From: JAAUSY01 sp964526735
GTDB taxonomy: Bacteria; Chloroflexota; Chloroflexia; Chloroflexales; Chloroflexaceae
DNA length: 64,000 nucleotides
Assembly: GCA_964526735.1 (NCBI GenBank)
Contig: CAZGLO010000006.1
Coordinates: 1-64,000 of the forward strand
Direction: 5' to 3'
The position numbers and the translations under genes are program-made. Below are positions 40,986 through 49,749 of the stretch, piece after piece. Below the pieces are notes generated by a model that was given only the letters and a program-made list of their open reading frames with translations, was not told the origin of the DNA and made no database searches. How positions within the stretch are numbered: the stretch's first letter is position 1; the number at the start of each line of letters is the position of its first letter.

Positions 40986-42602
40986 TTACCAGCCGTCAGT
41001 GGCGGTAATGCGGCGGTAGGCAATCGGCAGTGTGAAGAGAAATCGCGACCCCCGTCCCATCTTGCTCTCCACAGAGATATCGCCCCCGTGCGCCTTGACA
41101 ATCGCTCTGGTCAGGTAGAGACCAAGGCCTGTGCCCTGTGTCTTGCGGCGGAGGCGGTTGTCAATGCGGTAGAAGCGCTCAAAGACACGCTCTAGCTCTT
41201 CAGGCGGGATGCCGACCCCTTGATCAGACACGTAGAGAATAGCGCGTTCTTGCTCCATATCTGCCCGCCCGCCAATGCGTATCAAGCCGCCGTCGGGGCT
41301 ATACTTGATGGCGTTTGAGACGAGGTTGCTAAGCACCATCCGCACCCGTTCGTAGTCGGCGTGGACGGGGGGGAATTCATCCGGGAAACGCAGCTCAAAC
41401 TCGAATCGGTTATCCACCTGCGTCGCGAAGCCTTGGGTCACGTCTTTGGCAAGCTGCGGGAAGTCCCATTCGGTCATCTCCATGTGTATCCACCCCGTCT
41501 GCAGGCGCGATACGTCGAGGAGGTCTTGGATTTGGCGGGCGAGGCGGTCGGCCTCACCCTCAATCACGCGTAGCCCATCGCGGATGACCTCATCACTCCA
41601 CTGTGCATCCTCGCGGCTCAATGTCTCTGCATAGCCCTTGATGATACTGACGGGCGTTTTGAGTTCGTGGGAGATGATCGACACAAACGTGCTCTGTAGC
41701 TCTTCCTCTTTCTTCTGCTCAGTGATATCCCGTACGTTGGCGATGGCTCCCAGGAAGGTTTGGTTAGGGCCGTATTGGGGTGCATAGCGGATTTGAACGT
41801 AAAATTCGCGGCTGTCGCGGTTGATGATGCGCCCCTCAACCACCGGATTGCTCGCATTATTACTCATATTATTGACCACGTTAGCCCCCTTCTGCAGCGG
41901 ACAGCGATTGGTACAGATATCTTCATCCTGCTGATCGCGGATGTTCAAGATTTCTGCACAGGGACGGCCTATCGCCTCACTCCGCGGCCAGCCCGTGAGC
42001 GTTTCCATCGCCTTGTTGAAGGTCGTGATGCGCCACCGGCCATCAAGGATCATCACGCCGTCGGCGCTCTGCTCAATAATCGCATTGAGATGTTGCTTCT
42101 CACGCACCACACGCTGGTAGAGACGCGCGTTACTCACAGCAATCGCCGCCTGGCCCGCAAACGCCTGTAACACCCGCTCATCGTCCTCTGAGAAGCCGAC
42201 ATTGAGCGCCGCCCGAAACACGTAAATAATGCCGATATGCGACTCAAGGTAGGTCAGCGGCAAGGCAATCACCTGGCGCAAGCTCATCCCCGTCGTGTCG
42301 GCAATATTGTGCAAGATCTTCTCTGCCACGTCGCGAGAGGCGTCGAGCACGGCGGGGTCGAGGAAGGGGGCGAAGTCGGGCCATACGTCCTGCGGCAGGT
42401 TGGCGGAGGCGCGGATGCGTAGCGTTTCGCTGTCATCGTCCTCATACAGGGCAATAAAACCACACGTGCCAGCAAGCATTTCGACGGCAACTTTGATGAC
42501 AATGTCTAATACGCTGTTGAGATCGAGCTGAGCGGTAATGGCACGGCTGATACGAAGGAGATTTTCACGTAATCGCAGTCGGTGATCGGGTAATGCTAAC
42601 AT
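40986..42602 (-). CDS. GAF-PAS sensor histidine kinase
   Basis: A 538-residue, apparently cytoplasmic kinase. Order: GAF domain (about 20-165), PAS domain (about 170-295), HisKA with the phospho-acceptor His in FVSIISHELKTPVS near residue 311, and HATPase_c with the N box SNLVSNAIKYS, DQGVGIP and GTGLGL. The PAS domain has the cysteine group GRPCAEILNIRDQ, DICTNRCPLQ, a pattern seen in many PAS kinases of unknown ligand, possibly redox or metal sensing. No response regulator is adjacent, so the partner is unknown. The product has no membrane helix. Confidence 0.92.
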   Translation of the reverse strand: MLALPDHRLRLRENLLRISRAITAQLDLNSVLDIVIKVAVEMLAGTCGFIALYEDDDSETLRIRASANLPQDVWPDFAPFLDPAVLDASRDVAEKILHNIADTTGMSLRQVIALPLTYLESHIGIIYVFRAALNVGFSEDDERVLQAFAGQAAIAVSNARLYQRVVREKQHLNAIIEQSADGVMILDGRWRITTFNKAMETLTGWPRSEAIGRPCAEILNIRDQQDEDICTNRCPLQKGANVVNNMSNNASNPVVEGRIINRDSREFYVQIRYAPQYGPNQTFLGAIANVRDITEQKKEEELQSTFVSIISHELKTPVSIIKGYAETLSREDAQWSDEVIRDGLRVIEGEADRLARQIQDLLDVSRLQTGWIHMEMTEWDFPQLAKDVTQGFATQVDNRFEFELRFPDEFPPVHADYERVRMVLSNLVSNAIKYSPDGGLIRIGGRADMEQERAILYVSDQGVGIPPEELERVFERFYRIDNRLRRKTQGTGLGLYLTRAIVKAHGGDISVESKMGRGSRFLFTLPIAYRRITATDGW

Positions 42603-42689
42603 GGTTCTAACGCTCCGTGTATGACAATCTAACAGAACATCGCTATACTAGGAGACAAGTAAATCGGAAGCAACGAAGAAGACAATCTA

Positions 42690-42733
42690 GAGACATCTTA
42701 GAGACATCTTAGAGACATCCTGGAGACATTCAG
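42690..42733. repeat. 11-bp tandem repeats upstream of hsp20
   Basis: AGAGACATCTT at 42690-42700 and 42701-42711, AGAGACATCCT at 42712-42722 and a diverged fourth unit up to about 42733. The 11-base period places copies on one face of the helix. They end about 40 bases before the hsp20 start. Confidence 0.8.
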
Positions 42734-42773
42734 ACATATCTCTATAGTACCAGATATATAAGGAGGTGTTCAT

Positions 42774-43256
42774 ATGGCAAACTTGGCACAATGGAACCCG
42801 TTTGAGGATATGGTAACACTCCGTGAGGCAATGAACCAATTGGTAGAAGACAGTGTCGTGCGCCCAATGAACGCAGTCGCAGGCCAACACCGCTCCTTCG
42901 TCCCAGAACTCAACCTGAGCGAGACCGAAAACGCCTTTGTGGTTGAAGCAACCGTACCGGGCATCAAGCCGGAAGATATTAACATCACCGTTGAGAACAA
43001 CGTCCTGACTATCACCGGCGAAGCCAAACACGAAACCGAATCCGAAGGCAAGACCTATCACCGCATTGAGCGCCGCTACGGCAAATTCCAACGCACCATT
43101 ACGCTCCCGAATACGGTGAAGGTAGACGCTATCAACGCTTCTTCAGAGAACGGCGTCCTGCACGTTGAGATACCCAAGGCCGAAGAAACCAAACCACGAC
43201 GCATTACGGTGAACGTCGGGAAGACGGTCGAGGGCAACGGCAACGGAAACAGCTAA
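42774..43256 (+). CDS. hsp20: Small heat shock protein, Hsp20/alpha-crystallin family
   Basis: ATP-independent holdase chaperone. The 160-residue protein has an N-terminal segment (PFEDMVTLREAMNQLVED), then the alpha-crystallin domain (about 45-140) with VVEATVPGIKPEDINITVENNVLTITGE and the beta7 GVLHVEIPK motif. The C-terminal IxI-like sequence is ITV. AAGGAGGTG lies six bases before the ATG, a strong ribosome site. Upstream 11-bp tandem repeats are probable regulatory sequence. A terminator follows at 43315-43354. Confidence 0.95.
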   Translation: MANLAQWNPFEDMVTLREAMNQLVEDSVVRPMNAVAGQHRSFVPELNLSETENAFVVEATVPGIKPEDINITVENNVLTITGEAKHETESEGKTYHRIERRYGKFQRTITLPNTVKVDAINASSENGVLHVEIPKAEETKPRRITVNVGKTVEGNGNGNS

Positions 43257-43314
43257 TCCTCTCTCGCCACACTGAACATCGCTGAACAGCATACAAGAAT
43301 ACAGGAATAGATCG

Positions 43315-43354
43315 ATCCCCCCTCCCACCACCGCGGGCAGGGGGGATTGTTATT
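43315..43354 (+). terminator. Terminator after hsp20
   Basis: Perfect 9-bp stem ATCCCCCCT/AGGGGGGAT (43315-43323 with 43339-43347) followed by TGTTATT. Confidence 0.7.
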
Positions 43355-43357
43355 GGT

Positions 43358-43367
43358 ATGCTATAAT
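43358..43367 (+). promoter_or_regulatory. Possible extended -10 promoter of the WD40 gene
   Basis: TGCTATAAT at 43359-43367 directly after the hsp20 terminator; no convincing -35. Leader about 45 nt. Confidence 0.45.
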
Positions 43368-43416
43368 CTACGGTGTTTAGGCTCATGCTAGGTTTGCGAG
43401 GAAATATAGAATACAT

Positions 43417-45516
43417 ATGATGCATCACATACGATACCGACTTGTCCTCTTGATCAGTGTGCTGAGTATAGTGACCGTGGCGGTGGGCGGGTGCGGGAGT
43501 GGGTTGTCGCTTGCGGGCGTCAAGCGCCTCCGCCAGAAAGCGCTGCTTGGCCACGGGCGGGTGGCACAGATTGTCTGGTCGCCATCGGGAGAGCGCTTTG
43601 CCGTGGCGAGTTCGGTTGGCGCGTGGGAGTATGACCCTCAATCGCTTACTGCCCCTCTCGCCCCCGTCGCCGCCCCCTCCCCCTCCGCCACAGATGCCGA
43701 CGATGCGGCAGCCCCGCAATCAACCACCTCTACCGGCCCCCGCCTGCTGCAGGACGATATGATAGGCGGACGGGTGCAGAGTGTGGCGTATAGTCCTGAT
43801 GGTAGCCGCCTCGCCGTGGGAAGCAATGACGGCGCTATCCGCGTGCTTGATGTGGTGACCGGCGAAGAGCGAGCGCTGCTCTACCAACAGGATATGCGTA
43901 TCAAGCAGATTGCTTTTCACCCCGACGGCACGATGATCGCCTCTATATCGGGGCACGTTGAAGACCCTACCATCCACCTATGGGATATTGAGCGCGGCGA
44001 AGTCGTGCAGGTGATTGAGAACGAGACATGGTCGGTACAAAGTGTGGTCTTTCACCCGGACGGCACCCACATTGCGTTCGGAGATGCGCACGGCACCATA
44101 CACGTATGGGATATTGAGGCGGATGAGGAGACCACCACGTTTGAGAGCACCGGAGGAGGTATCTATAGCCTCGATGTTGATGAGCAAGGCGATACCCTCA
44201 TCAGCGGCTCCAACGATGGCCGTATTCGGCTGTGGTCGCTGGAGGATGAAGAGCGAATAATCACCTTCAAGGGCCACGATGGCTTGGTAAAGGGTGTTGC
44301 CCTCCACCCCGACGGCAATATCGCCGCCTCGGCTGGAAAAGATGGCAGTGTGCGGCTGTGGGATGTCGAGGAGAAGAAAGTCCGCAAGCTGCGCGACGCG
44401 AATGATGACACGAGTAGTAATGTGAGTGACGATGCAATGGAGGCAGTGGCCTTCAGCCCCGACGGGGAATGGCTCGTCGCGGGGAGTGGCAACGGCAGTA
44501 TCGCGGTGTGGGAGGTGGAAACGCGGGATGAGATCGCCTCGCTCCCCAGCCAAATCAGCTATAATATCGCCTTCCACCCCGACGGCACCCTGCTCGCCAC
44601 CGGCAACGATGGCGCTATCTCGCTGTGGGATGTGGAAACCCACCAACGCATTGCCCGCTGGCCAGCCAATGACAATAGCGATGACGGTAGCAATGACGGT
44701 AGCAATGACGGTAGCAATGGCGCTATTGGGACTATTGGGACTATTCACGACGTGGCCTTTGCCCCCGACGGTGCAATGCTGGCATCAGGCGGAGAAGATG
44801 GCATCATCCGGCTGTGGGACGTTGTCTCTGGCACCCAAAAACTGCAATTCCGCGGCCACGAGGGCAGTATTGAGAGCATCGCCTTCAACGCCAACGGGAC
44901 ATTGCTTGCGACGGGCGGTGTGGATAAGACGGTGCGGGTGTGGGACATAACCAGCCTGCCAAGCAGTGGCGATGTAGAGGGAATAGAGGATATTGAAGCA
45001 GTGCACGTGTTTGAAGACCACACTGCCCCCATCCGCCATGTCGAGTTCCATCCAACCAAAGACCTGCTTGCCACGGCGAGCGGCGATGATAGCAAACGTG
45101 GCAGTATTCGGTTGTGGGATGCCCAAACGGGCGAACAGCAACACACCTGGCCCGGCAACAACATCGTCGCCTTCCACCCACATCGGGACATCGTTGCGTT
45201 TGCTCACACAGCAGACCGCACTATCCGCCTGCAAGACTTTGTCGATAATGAACTCTGGTCGCTCTTGCAGGGGCACCGCAGCAACGTGACGAGTTTGGCA
45301 TTCAGTCCAGGTGGCAGCTTTATCGCCTCAAGTAGCAATACTGAATTTACCATCAGAGTGTGGAAAGCAACTGAACAAGGGCGTGTTGGGACGGAACGTC
45401 TGATCGTCACCTTGCCGGGCCACACCAGCTCCGTGTGGGATCTCGCGTTTCAACCCGGCGGCGCACTGCTTGCATCCGCCAGCTTCGATGGCAGTGTGCG
45501 GCTGTGGGCGAGATAA
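43417..45516 (+). CDS. WD40-repeat lipoprotein
   Basis: A 699-residue exported protein. The signal peptide ends in a lipobox (AVGGC, Cys near residue 26), so it is probably lipid-anchored. The rest contains about fourteen WD40 repeats, recognisable by pairs such as VAYSPDGSRLAVGSNDG and IRLWDV, enough for two seven-bladed propellers. Between repeats 8 and 9 is a linker with SNDGSNDGSNDGS, encoded by a short tandem DNA repeat (about 44680-44720), and a Ser/Ala/Pro linker near residues 75-110. No enzyme domain is present; a scaffold role is inferred. Confidence 0.88.
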   Translation: MMHHIRYRLVLLISVLSIVTVAVGGCGSGLSLAGVKRLRQKALLGHGRVAQIVWSPSGERFAVASSVGAWEYDPQSLTAPLAPVAAPSPSATDADDAAAPQSTTSTGPRLLQDDMIGGRVQSVAYSPDGSRLAVGSNDGAIRVLDVVTGEERALLYQQDMRIKQIAFHPDGTMIASISGHVEDPTIHLWDIERGEVVQVIENETWSVQSVVFHPDGTHIAFGDAHGTIHVWDIEADEETTTFESTGGGIYSLDVDEQGDTLISGSNDGRIRLWSLEDEERIITFKGHDGLVKGVALHPDGNIAASAGKDGSVRLWDVEEKKVRKLRDANDDTSSNVSDDAMEAVAFSPDGEWLVAGSGNGSIAVWEVETRDEIASLPSQISYNIAFHPDGTLLATGNDGAISLWDVETHQRIARWPANDNSDDGSNDGSNDGSNGAIGTIGTIHDVAFAPDGAMLASGGEDGIIRLWDVVSGTQKLQFRGHEGSIESIAFNANGTLLATGGVDKTVRVWDITSLPSSGDVEGIEDIEAVHVFEDHTAPIRHVEFHPTKDLLATASGDDSKRGSIRLWDAQTGEQQHTWPGNNIVAFHPHRDIVAFAHTADRTIRLQDFVDNELWSLLQGHRSNVTSLAFSPGGSFIASSSNTEFTIRVWKATEQGRVGTERLIVTLPGHTSSVWDLAFQPGGALLASASFDGSVRLWAR

Positions 45517-45546
45517 CGCATCGCGGGTGATGTTGTAGGGCTGGGA

Positions 45547-46062
45547 CTACCCCTCAATTTCTTGGATGGCCTCATGCGGGGCCATCCCCCCAAATGCCAC
45601 CTTCATTAGACCGGGCATATAGTAGTCCATTGTCTGGACGACCGGATAGATGGCATATTTGATGAGATTTCGTGTGAGCCGCTCTCCCTCAAAATCGATA
45701 CTGCTCTTGTAGCGAACCTCGCCATCGGAAAAATCCATCTCGAAATTCCCGATTCGCAGCCCGTAGTTGGCACGGGTGATAAACTCTGCGACGGCAAGGC
45801 GCGAATCTTCGGCAACGCGAAATGTTGCGACCGCATAGAAGATAAACTGCTGCAGATCGGCGCGGATCTGCGCATAGCACCGCAACTCTCCGTGTTTGCC
45901 GAAGTAGTAGGAACGATAAGCATAGCGCTGCTCAACGCGTTCTGGGCTCCACCCGTCTTCTTCTAGAAAATTACCGAGCGTCCGAAACGCATTGACGGCG
46001 TTTGCATGTTCGGGACTCGGATCAAAGTCAGGTTCATATCCATTAGAAGCTGACTCACTCAT
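45547..46062 (-). CDS. YbjN domain protein
   Basis: A 171-residue protein with a YbjN-like fold: NAFRTLGNFLEEDGWSPE, then YYFGKHGELRCYAQIRADLQQFIFYAV and FITRANYGLRIGNFEMDFSDGEVRYKSSIDFEGE. YbjN proteins resemble type III secretion chaperones and are of uncertain function. The start at 46062 is preferred over a TTG three codons upstream because GAGG precedes it. A possible -10 element (TGC-TACAAT) lies about 55 bases upstream. Transcribed alone. Confidence 0.82.
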   Translation of the reverse strand: MSESASNGYEPDFDPSPEHANAVNAFRTLGNFLEEDGWSPERVEQRYAYRSYYFGKHGELRCYAQIRADLQQFIFYAVATFRVAEDSRLAVAEFITRANYGLRIGNFEMDFSDGEVRYKSSIDFEGERLTRNLIKYAIYPVVQTMDYYMPGLMKVAFGGMAPHEAIQEIEG

Positions 46063-46115
46063 GAGAAACAACCTCGCAATATGGCTTTTTCTATTAGCAC
46101 GTTCTATCGTCCTTT

Positions 46116-46121
46116 ATTGTA
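46116..46121 (-). promoter_or_regulatory. Possible -10 box of the YbjN gene
   Basis: TACAAT on the minus strand preceded by TGC; -35 is weak (TTCTCT at 17 nt). Confidence 0.4.
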
Positions 46122-46152
46122 GCATATAGTACCTTGCCAGAGAAACACCAAT

Positions 46153-47181
46153 TCAAGAACGAAGAATTTCACTATATGCCCACACCCGCGCCCGCACCTC
46201 ATCCTGATCCAGCGCCCCCTTGCCATAGAGCCACCATGTGCGCAGTATTGCCCGCAACATCCCCAAGCGAATGATCAGCCGGTGCAACCCAAACACCATA
46301 CGAGAGCTATGCTGTGCGAAGAAACGTAGGCGACTGCGGTAGAGCGCGATAAGCATGCGGTGGCGAAATTGGCTCGTTGATGCCCCGCCAACGTGCGTGA
46401 TATGGGCGGCGGGTTCTTGCCAGATAGCCCACCCTGCCCGCCGAATGCGCCAACACCACTCAATCTCTTCGCTGTACATAAAGTAGCGCTCATCAAGCAG
46501 CCCCGCTTCGTAGGTCGTCCGGCCACGCACAAGCATACACGCCCCCAACGGGTGGTCGATGGCGAAGGGATGTTCGCCACTCTCCTGTGGGTAGCGCCCA
46601 TGCCACCACGAATCATACAGCCGCCCGGGGAGCACTTCGCCCGGCGGGAAGAGATCTAAGACCGTCATCATCAGCGTGGGGAAGCGGAAAGCAGCCCGCT
46701 GCATACTGCCATCAGGGTTGAGCAGCCGCGGTGAGACCACCCCGACCCGCGGGTGCGCATTGAGAAATTGCACCAATGCCGCTATCGCGCCGGTGTGGAC
46801 AATCGTGTCGGGGTTGAGGAGCAAGTAGTAGTCAGGCGGCGAAGCGAGGGCATTGGCCGTGTTTGTGGGCGGGTTGGCAGATGGCGGTTCTCCCCCCGCG
46901 CCCAGCCATTGCAACCCACGGTTGGTGGCGGCGGCAAACCCAAGGTTTTCCCCCATCGGCAAGAGGGAAATGGCGGGGTAATTGCGTTGTACCATCTCGA
47001 CGCTGCCGTCGGAAGAGCCATTATCCACCACGACCACCGTAAGATGATACCCGTCGCTCGCGCGCTGCAACGAGTCGAGGCATTGGGCAAGGAGTGAGCG
47101 CGTGTTGTATGAGACGATAACTACCCCAATGGGGTTCAAGGCGTTTGTTGGGGAGGGGGGGGAAGATTGTAGAGCAGTCAT
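46153..47181 (-). CDS. Glycosyltransferase family 2 (rhamnosyltransferase-like)
   Basis: A 342-residue GT-A fold enzyme that should transfer a sugar from a nucleotide donor. Motifs: VVIVSYNTRSLLAQCLDSL at about 20-38, VVVDNGSSDGS near 51-60, ENLGFAAATNRGL near 78-90, and LLLNPDT near 121-127 (the metal-binding position). The later DERYFMYSEEIEWCWRIRRAGW near 230-251 is typical of rhamnosyltransferase-like members. A Pro/Asn-rich insertion at about 96-113 (EPPSANPPTNTANA) is unusual. It follows glnA after a terminator. Donor and acceptor cannot be predicted. Confidence 0.88.
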   Translation of the reverse strand: MTALQSSPPSPTNALNPIGVVIVSYNTRSLLAQCLDSLQRASDGYHLTVVVVDNGSSDGSVEMVQRNYPAISLLPMGENLGFAAATNRGLQWLGAGGEPPSANPPTNTANALASPPDYYLLLNPDTIVHTGAIAALVQFLNAHPRVGVVSPRLLNPDGSMQRAAFRFPTLMMTVLDLFPPGEVLPGRLYDSWWHGRYPQESGEHPFAIDHPLGACMLVRGRTTYEAGLLDERYFMYSEEIEWCWRIRRAGWAIWQEPAAHITHVGGASTSQFRHRMLIALYRSRLRFFAQHSSRMVFGLHRLIIRLGMLRAILRTWWLYGKGALDQDEVRARVWAYSEILRS

Positions 47182-47183
47182 AG

Positions 47184-47218
47184 GAAAGAAAAAGGAGCGG
47201 AGGAAAAGCCCCCCGCTC
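47184..47218 (-). terminator. Terminator after glnA
   Basis: On the minus strand GAGCGG/CCGCTC (complement of 47213-47218 and 47195-47200) with a 12-nt loop, then CTTTTTCTTTC. A good Rho-independent terminator, ending directly before the glycosyltransferase start. Confidence 0.75.
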
Positions 47219-47242
47219 GATCAGCAGTTGCTGAAAGGACGA

Positions 47243-48667
47243 TTAGATGTCGTAGTAGAGGAAGAATTCGTGTGGCGTGGGGCGCAGTTGCATGGGGATG
47301 ACTTCGTTTTGCAGCTTGTAGTCAATCCATCCCTCAATAACGTCAGGAGTGAAGACATCACCCTTGAGCAAGAAGGCGTTGTCCTGCTCCAACGCGGCCA
47401 GCGCCTCGCCCAGCGAACCGGGGACAGAGCGGATCTTGGCAAGTTCTTCAGCGGGCAGTTCATACAAGTCTTTGTCGAGTGGTTCTGGCGGCTCAATGCG
47501 GTTCTGAATACCGTCCAGACCGGCCATCAACATCGCGGAGAAGGCGAGGTAGGGGTTGGTTGTGGGGTCGGGGCACCGGAACTCAACCCGCTTGGACTTG
47601 GGGCTGCTCGAATACATCGGGATACGGCAGGCCGCAGAGCGGTTGCGCTTGGAGTAGACGAGGTTGACAGGAGCCTCAAAACCGGGAACCAACCGGCGGT
47701 AGGAGTTGGTGGTGGGGGCGGAGATAGCCAACAACGCAGGTGCGTGCGCCAACAGACCACCGATGTAGTAGCGGGCGGTCTCGGAGATGTGCGCATAGCC
47801 TGTTTCGTCAAAGAAGAGGTTGTCGCCATCTTTCCAGAGGCTTTGGTGGGTGTGCATCCCGCTGCCGTTGTCGCCAAAGAGCGGCTTGGGCATAAACGTT
47901 GCGGTCATCCCAAACTGCCGCGCCACGTTCTTGACAATATACTTGTACTTGATGATATTGTCGGCGGTGGGGAGCATCTCGCCAAAGCGGATGTCGATCT
48001 CGCCCTGGCCTGCTGTAGCCACCTCGTGGTGGTGCAGCTCAACCTGCAGGCCGATTTCCATCATCTTCAAGACCATTTCGCTGCGGATATCCTGTTGCGA
48101 GTCGGTCGGAGCACAAGGGAAGTAGCCGCGCTTGGGGCCAATCTGCTGCCCGTGGTTACCTTCTACCATCTCGCGGTGGCTGTTCCACCATGCTTCGTCG
48201 CTATCGACGGCGTAGGAAGCGGTGTAGGAGTCGGAGCGGAAGCGGACATCGGAGAAGACGAAGAACTCAGCTTCGGGGCCCCAGAAACTCACATCGGCGA
48301 TGCCCGTTTTCTGGAGGTAGGCCTCGGCCTTGCGGGCGATGTAGCGGGGGTCACGCGAATAAGGCTCTGCGGTGACAGGGTCGCGGATGTCGCAGATAAT
48401 CGCGAGCGTGGGGATATCGAGCATTGGATCGACAAAGGCCGTGCTCGCATCTGGAACCACCAACATGTCGCTCTCATTGATGACCTGAAACCCACGGATG
48501 GATGAACCGTCGAACCCAAGCCCTTCGGCAAAAGTGCTTTCTTCAAACATCGCGGCGGGCACGCTAAAGTGTTGCCATGTCCCGGGGAGGTCGGTGAAGC
48601 GCAAGTCGACCATCTTGATGTCGCGTTCCTGGATGAGATCGAGAACGCCTTTTGCATCCAGTGTCAT
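47243..48667 (-). CDS. glnA: Glutamine synthetase, type I
   Basis: Makes glutamine from glutamate, ammonia and ATP; a dodecamer. The 474-residue protein has FDGSSIRGF near residues 51-59, the metal-binding segments PEAEFFVF and VEGNHGQQIGPKRGYFPCAPTD, the NGSGMHTHQSLW motif near 265-276 and KRNRSAACRIP with the active-site Arg. A Tyr in the C-terminal LDKDLYELPAEE near 397-408 is at the position adenylylated in the GSI-beta class. Transcription is monocistronic. The leader contains element D3 directly upstream, and TTTGTACG repeats lie about 130-160 bases upstream. Confidence 0.96.
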   Translation of the reverse strand: MTLDAKGVLDLIQERDIKMVDLRFTDLPGTWQHFSVPAAMFEESTFAEGLGFDGSSIRGFQVINESDMLVVPDASTAFVDPMLDIPTLAIICDIRDPVTAEPYSRDPRYIARKAEAYLQKTGIADVSFWGPEAEFFVFSDVRFRSDSYTASYAVDSDEAWWNSHREMVEGNHGQQIGPKRGYFPCAPTDSQQDIRSEMVLKMMEIGLQVELHHHEVATAGQGEIDIRFGEMLPTADNIIKYKYIVKNVARQFGMTATFMPKPLFGDNGSGMHTHQSLWKDGDNLFFDETGYAHISETARYYIGGLLAHAPALLAISAPTTNSYRRLVPGFEAPVNLVYSKRNRSAACRIPMYSSSPKSKRVEFRCPDPTTNPYLAFSAMLMAGLDGIQNRIEPPEPLDKDLYELPAEELAKIRSVPGSLGEALAALEQDNAFLLKGDVFTPDVIEGWIDYKLQNEVIPMQLRPTPHEFFLYYDI

Positions 48668-48678
48668 AGAGTGAAGCT

Positions 48679-48717
48679 GCTACTTTCTAGGTACTCAAAC
48701 GTGGGTAACCAACCCAC
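48679..48717 (-). repeat. Hairpin-tail element D3, upstream of glnA
   Basis: On the minus strand GTGGGT-N5-ACCCAC (complement of 48701-48717) followed by GTTTGAGTACCTAGAAAGTAGCA (complement of 48679-48701). It ends eleven bases before the glnA ATG. The hairpin differs from D1, D2 and D4. Confidence 0.85.
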
Positions 48718-49091
48718 ACAATGCGTCTGCTTAGTCGGGTGCTCACGGAGCAGGTGGAGCGCCACGAGAGTGGGCTTTGCATGTTGGGGCACTCGTACAA
48801 ATCGTACAAAAGCGCCGACCGTACAAACAAAAAACAGCGGACAACTTTCGGTAGTTGGTGCCCACTGTGGCTATAAATACTCGCCCTTGTTACAACTCTT
48901 GCTATAACTCTTGCAATATGTTGCCGCATTACCTGCTTATTGTACCCGATTCGGTTTTGGGTTACTATGGTGTATATGTACAAAAATTACCTTAGACCAT
49001 TTGGATCATGTAACCAAATTACCCCGTCTTGTCTCTCAGCCGATGTCTGCCATCAGCCGGTGTCAGATATCAGTCAGCCATCAATCATCAA
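48718..49091. other. Gene-free region upstream of glnA
   Basis: About 370 bases without a gene, plus D3. It contains three CGTACAAA repeats (48794-48827) and AT-rich sequence that may hold the glnA promoter, although no clear -35/-10 pair is found. Near 49060-49090 short TCAGATATCAG-type repeats end at the PDZ gene stop. Confidence 0.5.
48794..48827 (-). promoter_or_regulatory. Three direct repeats, possible glnA operator
   Basis: TTTGTACG on the minus strand at 48794-48801, 48803-48810 and 48820-48827. Distances are 9 and 17 bases. They lie upstream of glnA on its template side and could bind a nitrogen regulator. They do not match the GlnR/TnrA palindrome. Confidence 0.45.
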
Positions 49092-49526
49092 TCAGATATC
49101 GGCGGGGGTTTCGGCGCGTGCCGTGAAGTAGATACCTAAATAGGGGATATTTGCATCAGCGCCGGGAAACCGCTCTAACATCACATGAGTTGCTTGTTTC
49201 CCAAAGTTGTGCCGATAGGTAATGAGTACATGCTCCCCTGGCCGCTGGTTCATCAGATGGCTACGGAGATCGAGCACCGACTTGACGGGAATACCATTCA
49301 CGGCGACGATGCTATCGCCCTGGCTGATACCGGCGCGCGCTGCCGGGCCACCGCTCTCGACGCGCGTCACCAAAACGCCGCTTTCTTGCATCAATGCCGC
49401 CTTCACCTCGCGTTTGCCCATATCGTAGCCCATCACCCACCCACTGATGCCACTCAGCGCGCCACACCAGCTGCAGATCAATACATTGATGATCACCAGG
49501 GAGAGTGTTCGCTTCCAACCTCTCAT
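49092..49526 (-). CDS. Membrane-anchored PDZ domain protein
   Basis: A 144-residue protein with one N-terminal membrane helix (about residues 8-32) and a PDZ domain (about 45-130) whose core reads GPAARAGISQGDSIVAVNGIPVKSVLDLRSHL. PDZ domains bind C-terminal peptides and usually accompany a protease (DegP, RseP or CtpA), but no protease domain is present here and none is encoded nearby. It may be an adaptor or a remnant of a larger protease. A possible -10 box (TATAAT preceded by TGC) is at 49572-49577. Confidence 0.85.
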   Translation of the reverse strand: MRGWKRTLSLVIINVLICSWCGALSGISGWVMGYDMGKREVKAALMQESGVLVTRVESGGPAARAGISQGDSIVAVNGIPVKSVLDLRSHLMNQRPGEHVLITYRHNFGKQATHVMLERFPGADANIPYLGIYFTARAETPADI

Positions 49527-49571
49527 ATGCAGCCTCTATCCTCTTGCCAACACGTTGTCTCAATATGAAGT

Positions 49572-49577
49572 ATTATA
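49572..49577 (-). promoter_or_regulatory. Possible extended -10 box of the PDZ gene
   Basis: TGCTATAAT on the minus strand; the -35 region is poor. Confidence 0.4.
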
Positions 49578-49749
49578 GCATGCTCCCCCTCTCCGCGGCT
49601 ACCGGCAATATATGGACAAAAGGAACATGGCAATCTGCCGCGTGGGAGACCCAACATCGGAACATCGTGTTGAGTGATAGGCCACGCGGCATGTCTAGCG
49701 GCATGTTTACTTGTGCATCGTTAATCGTTATATGTGGGAGAGGGAAGGA

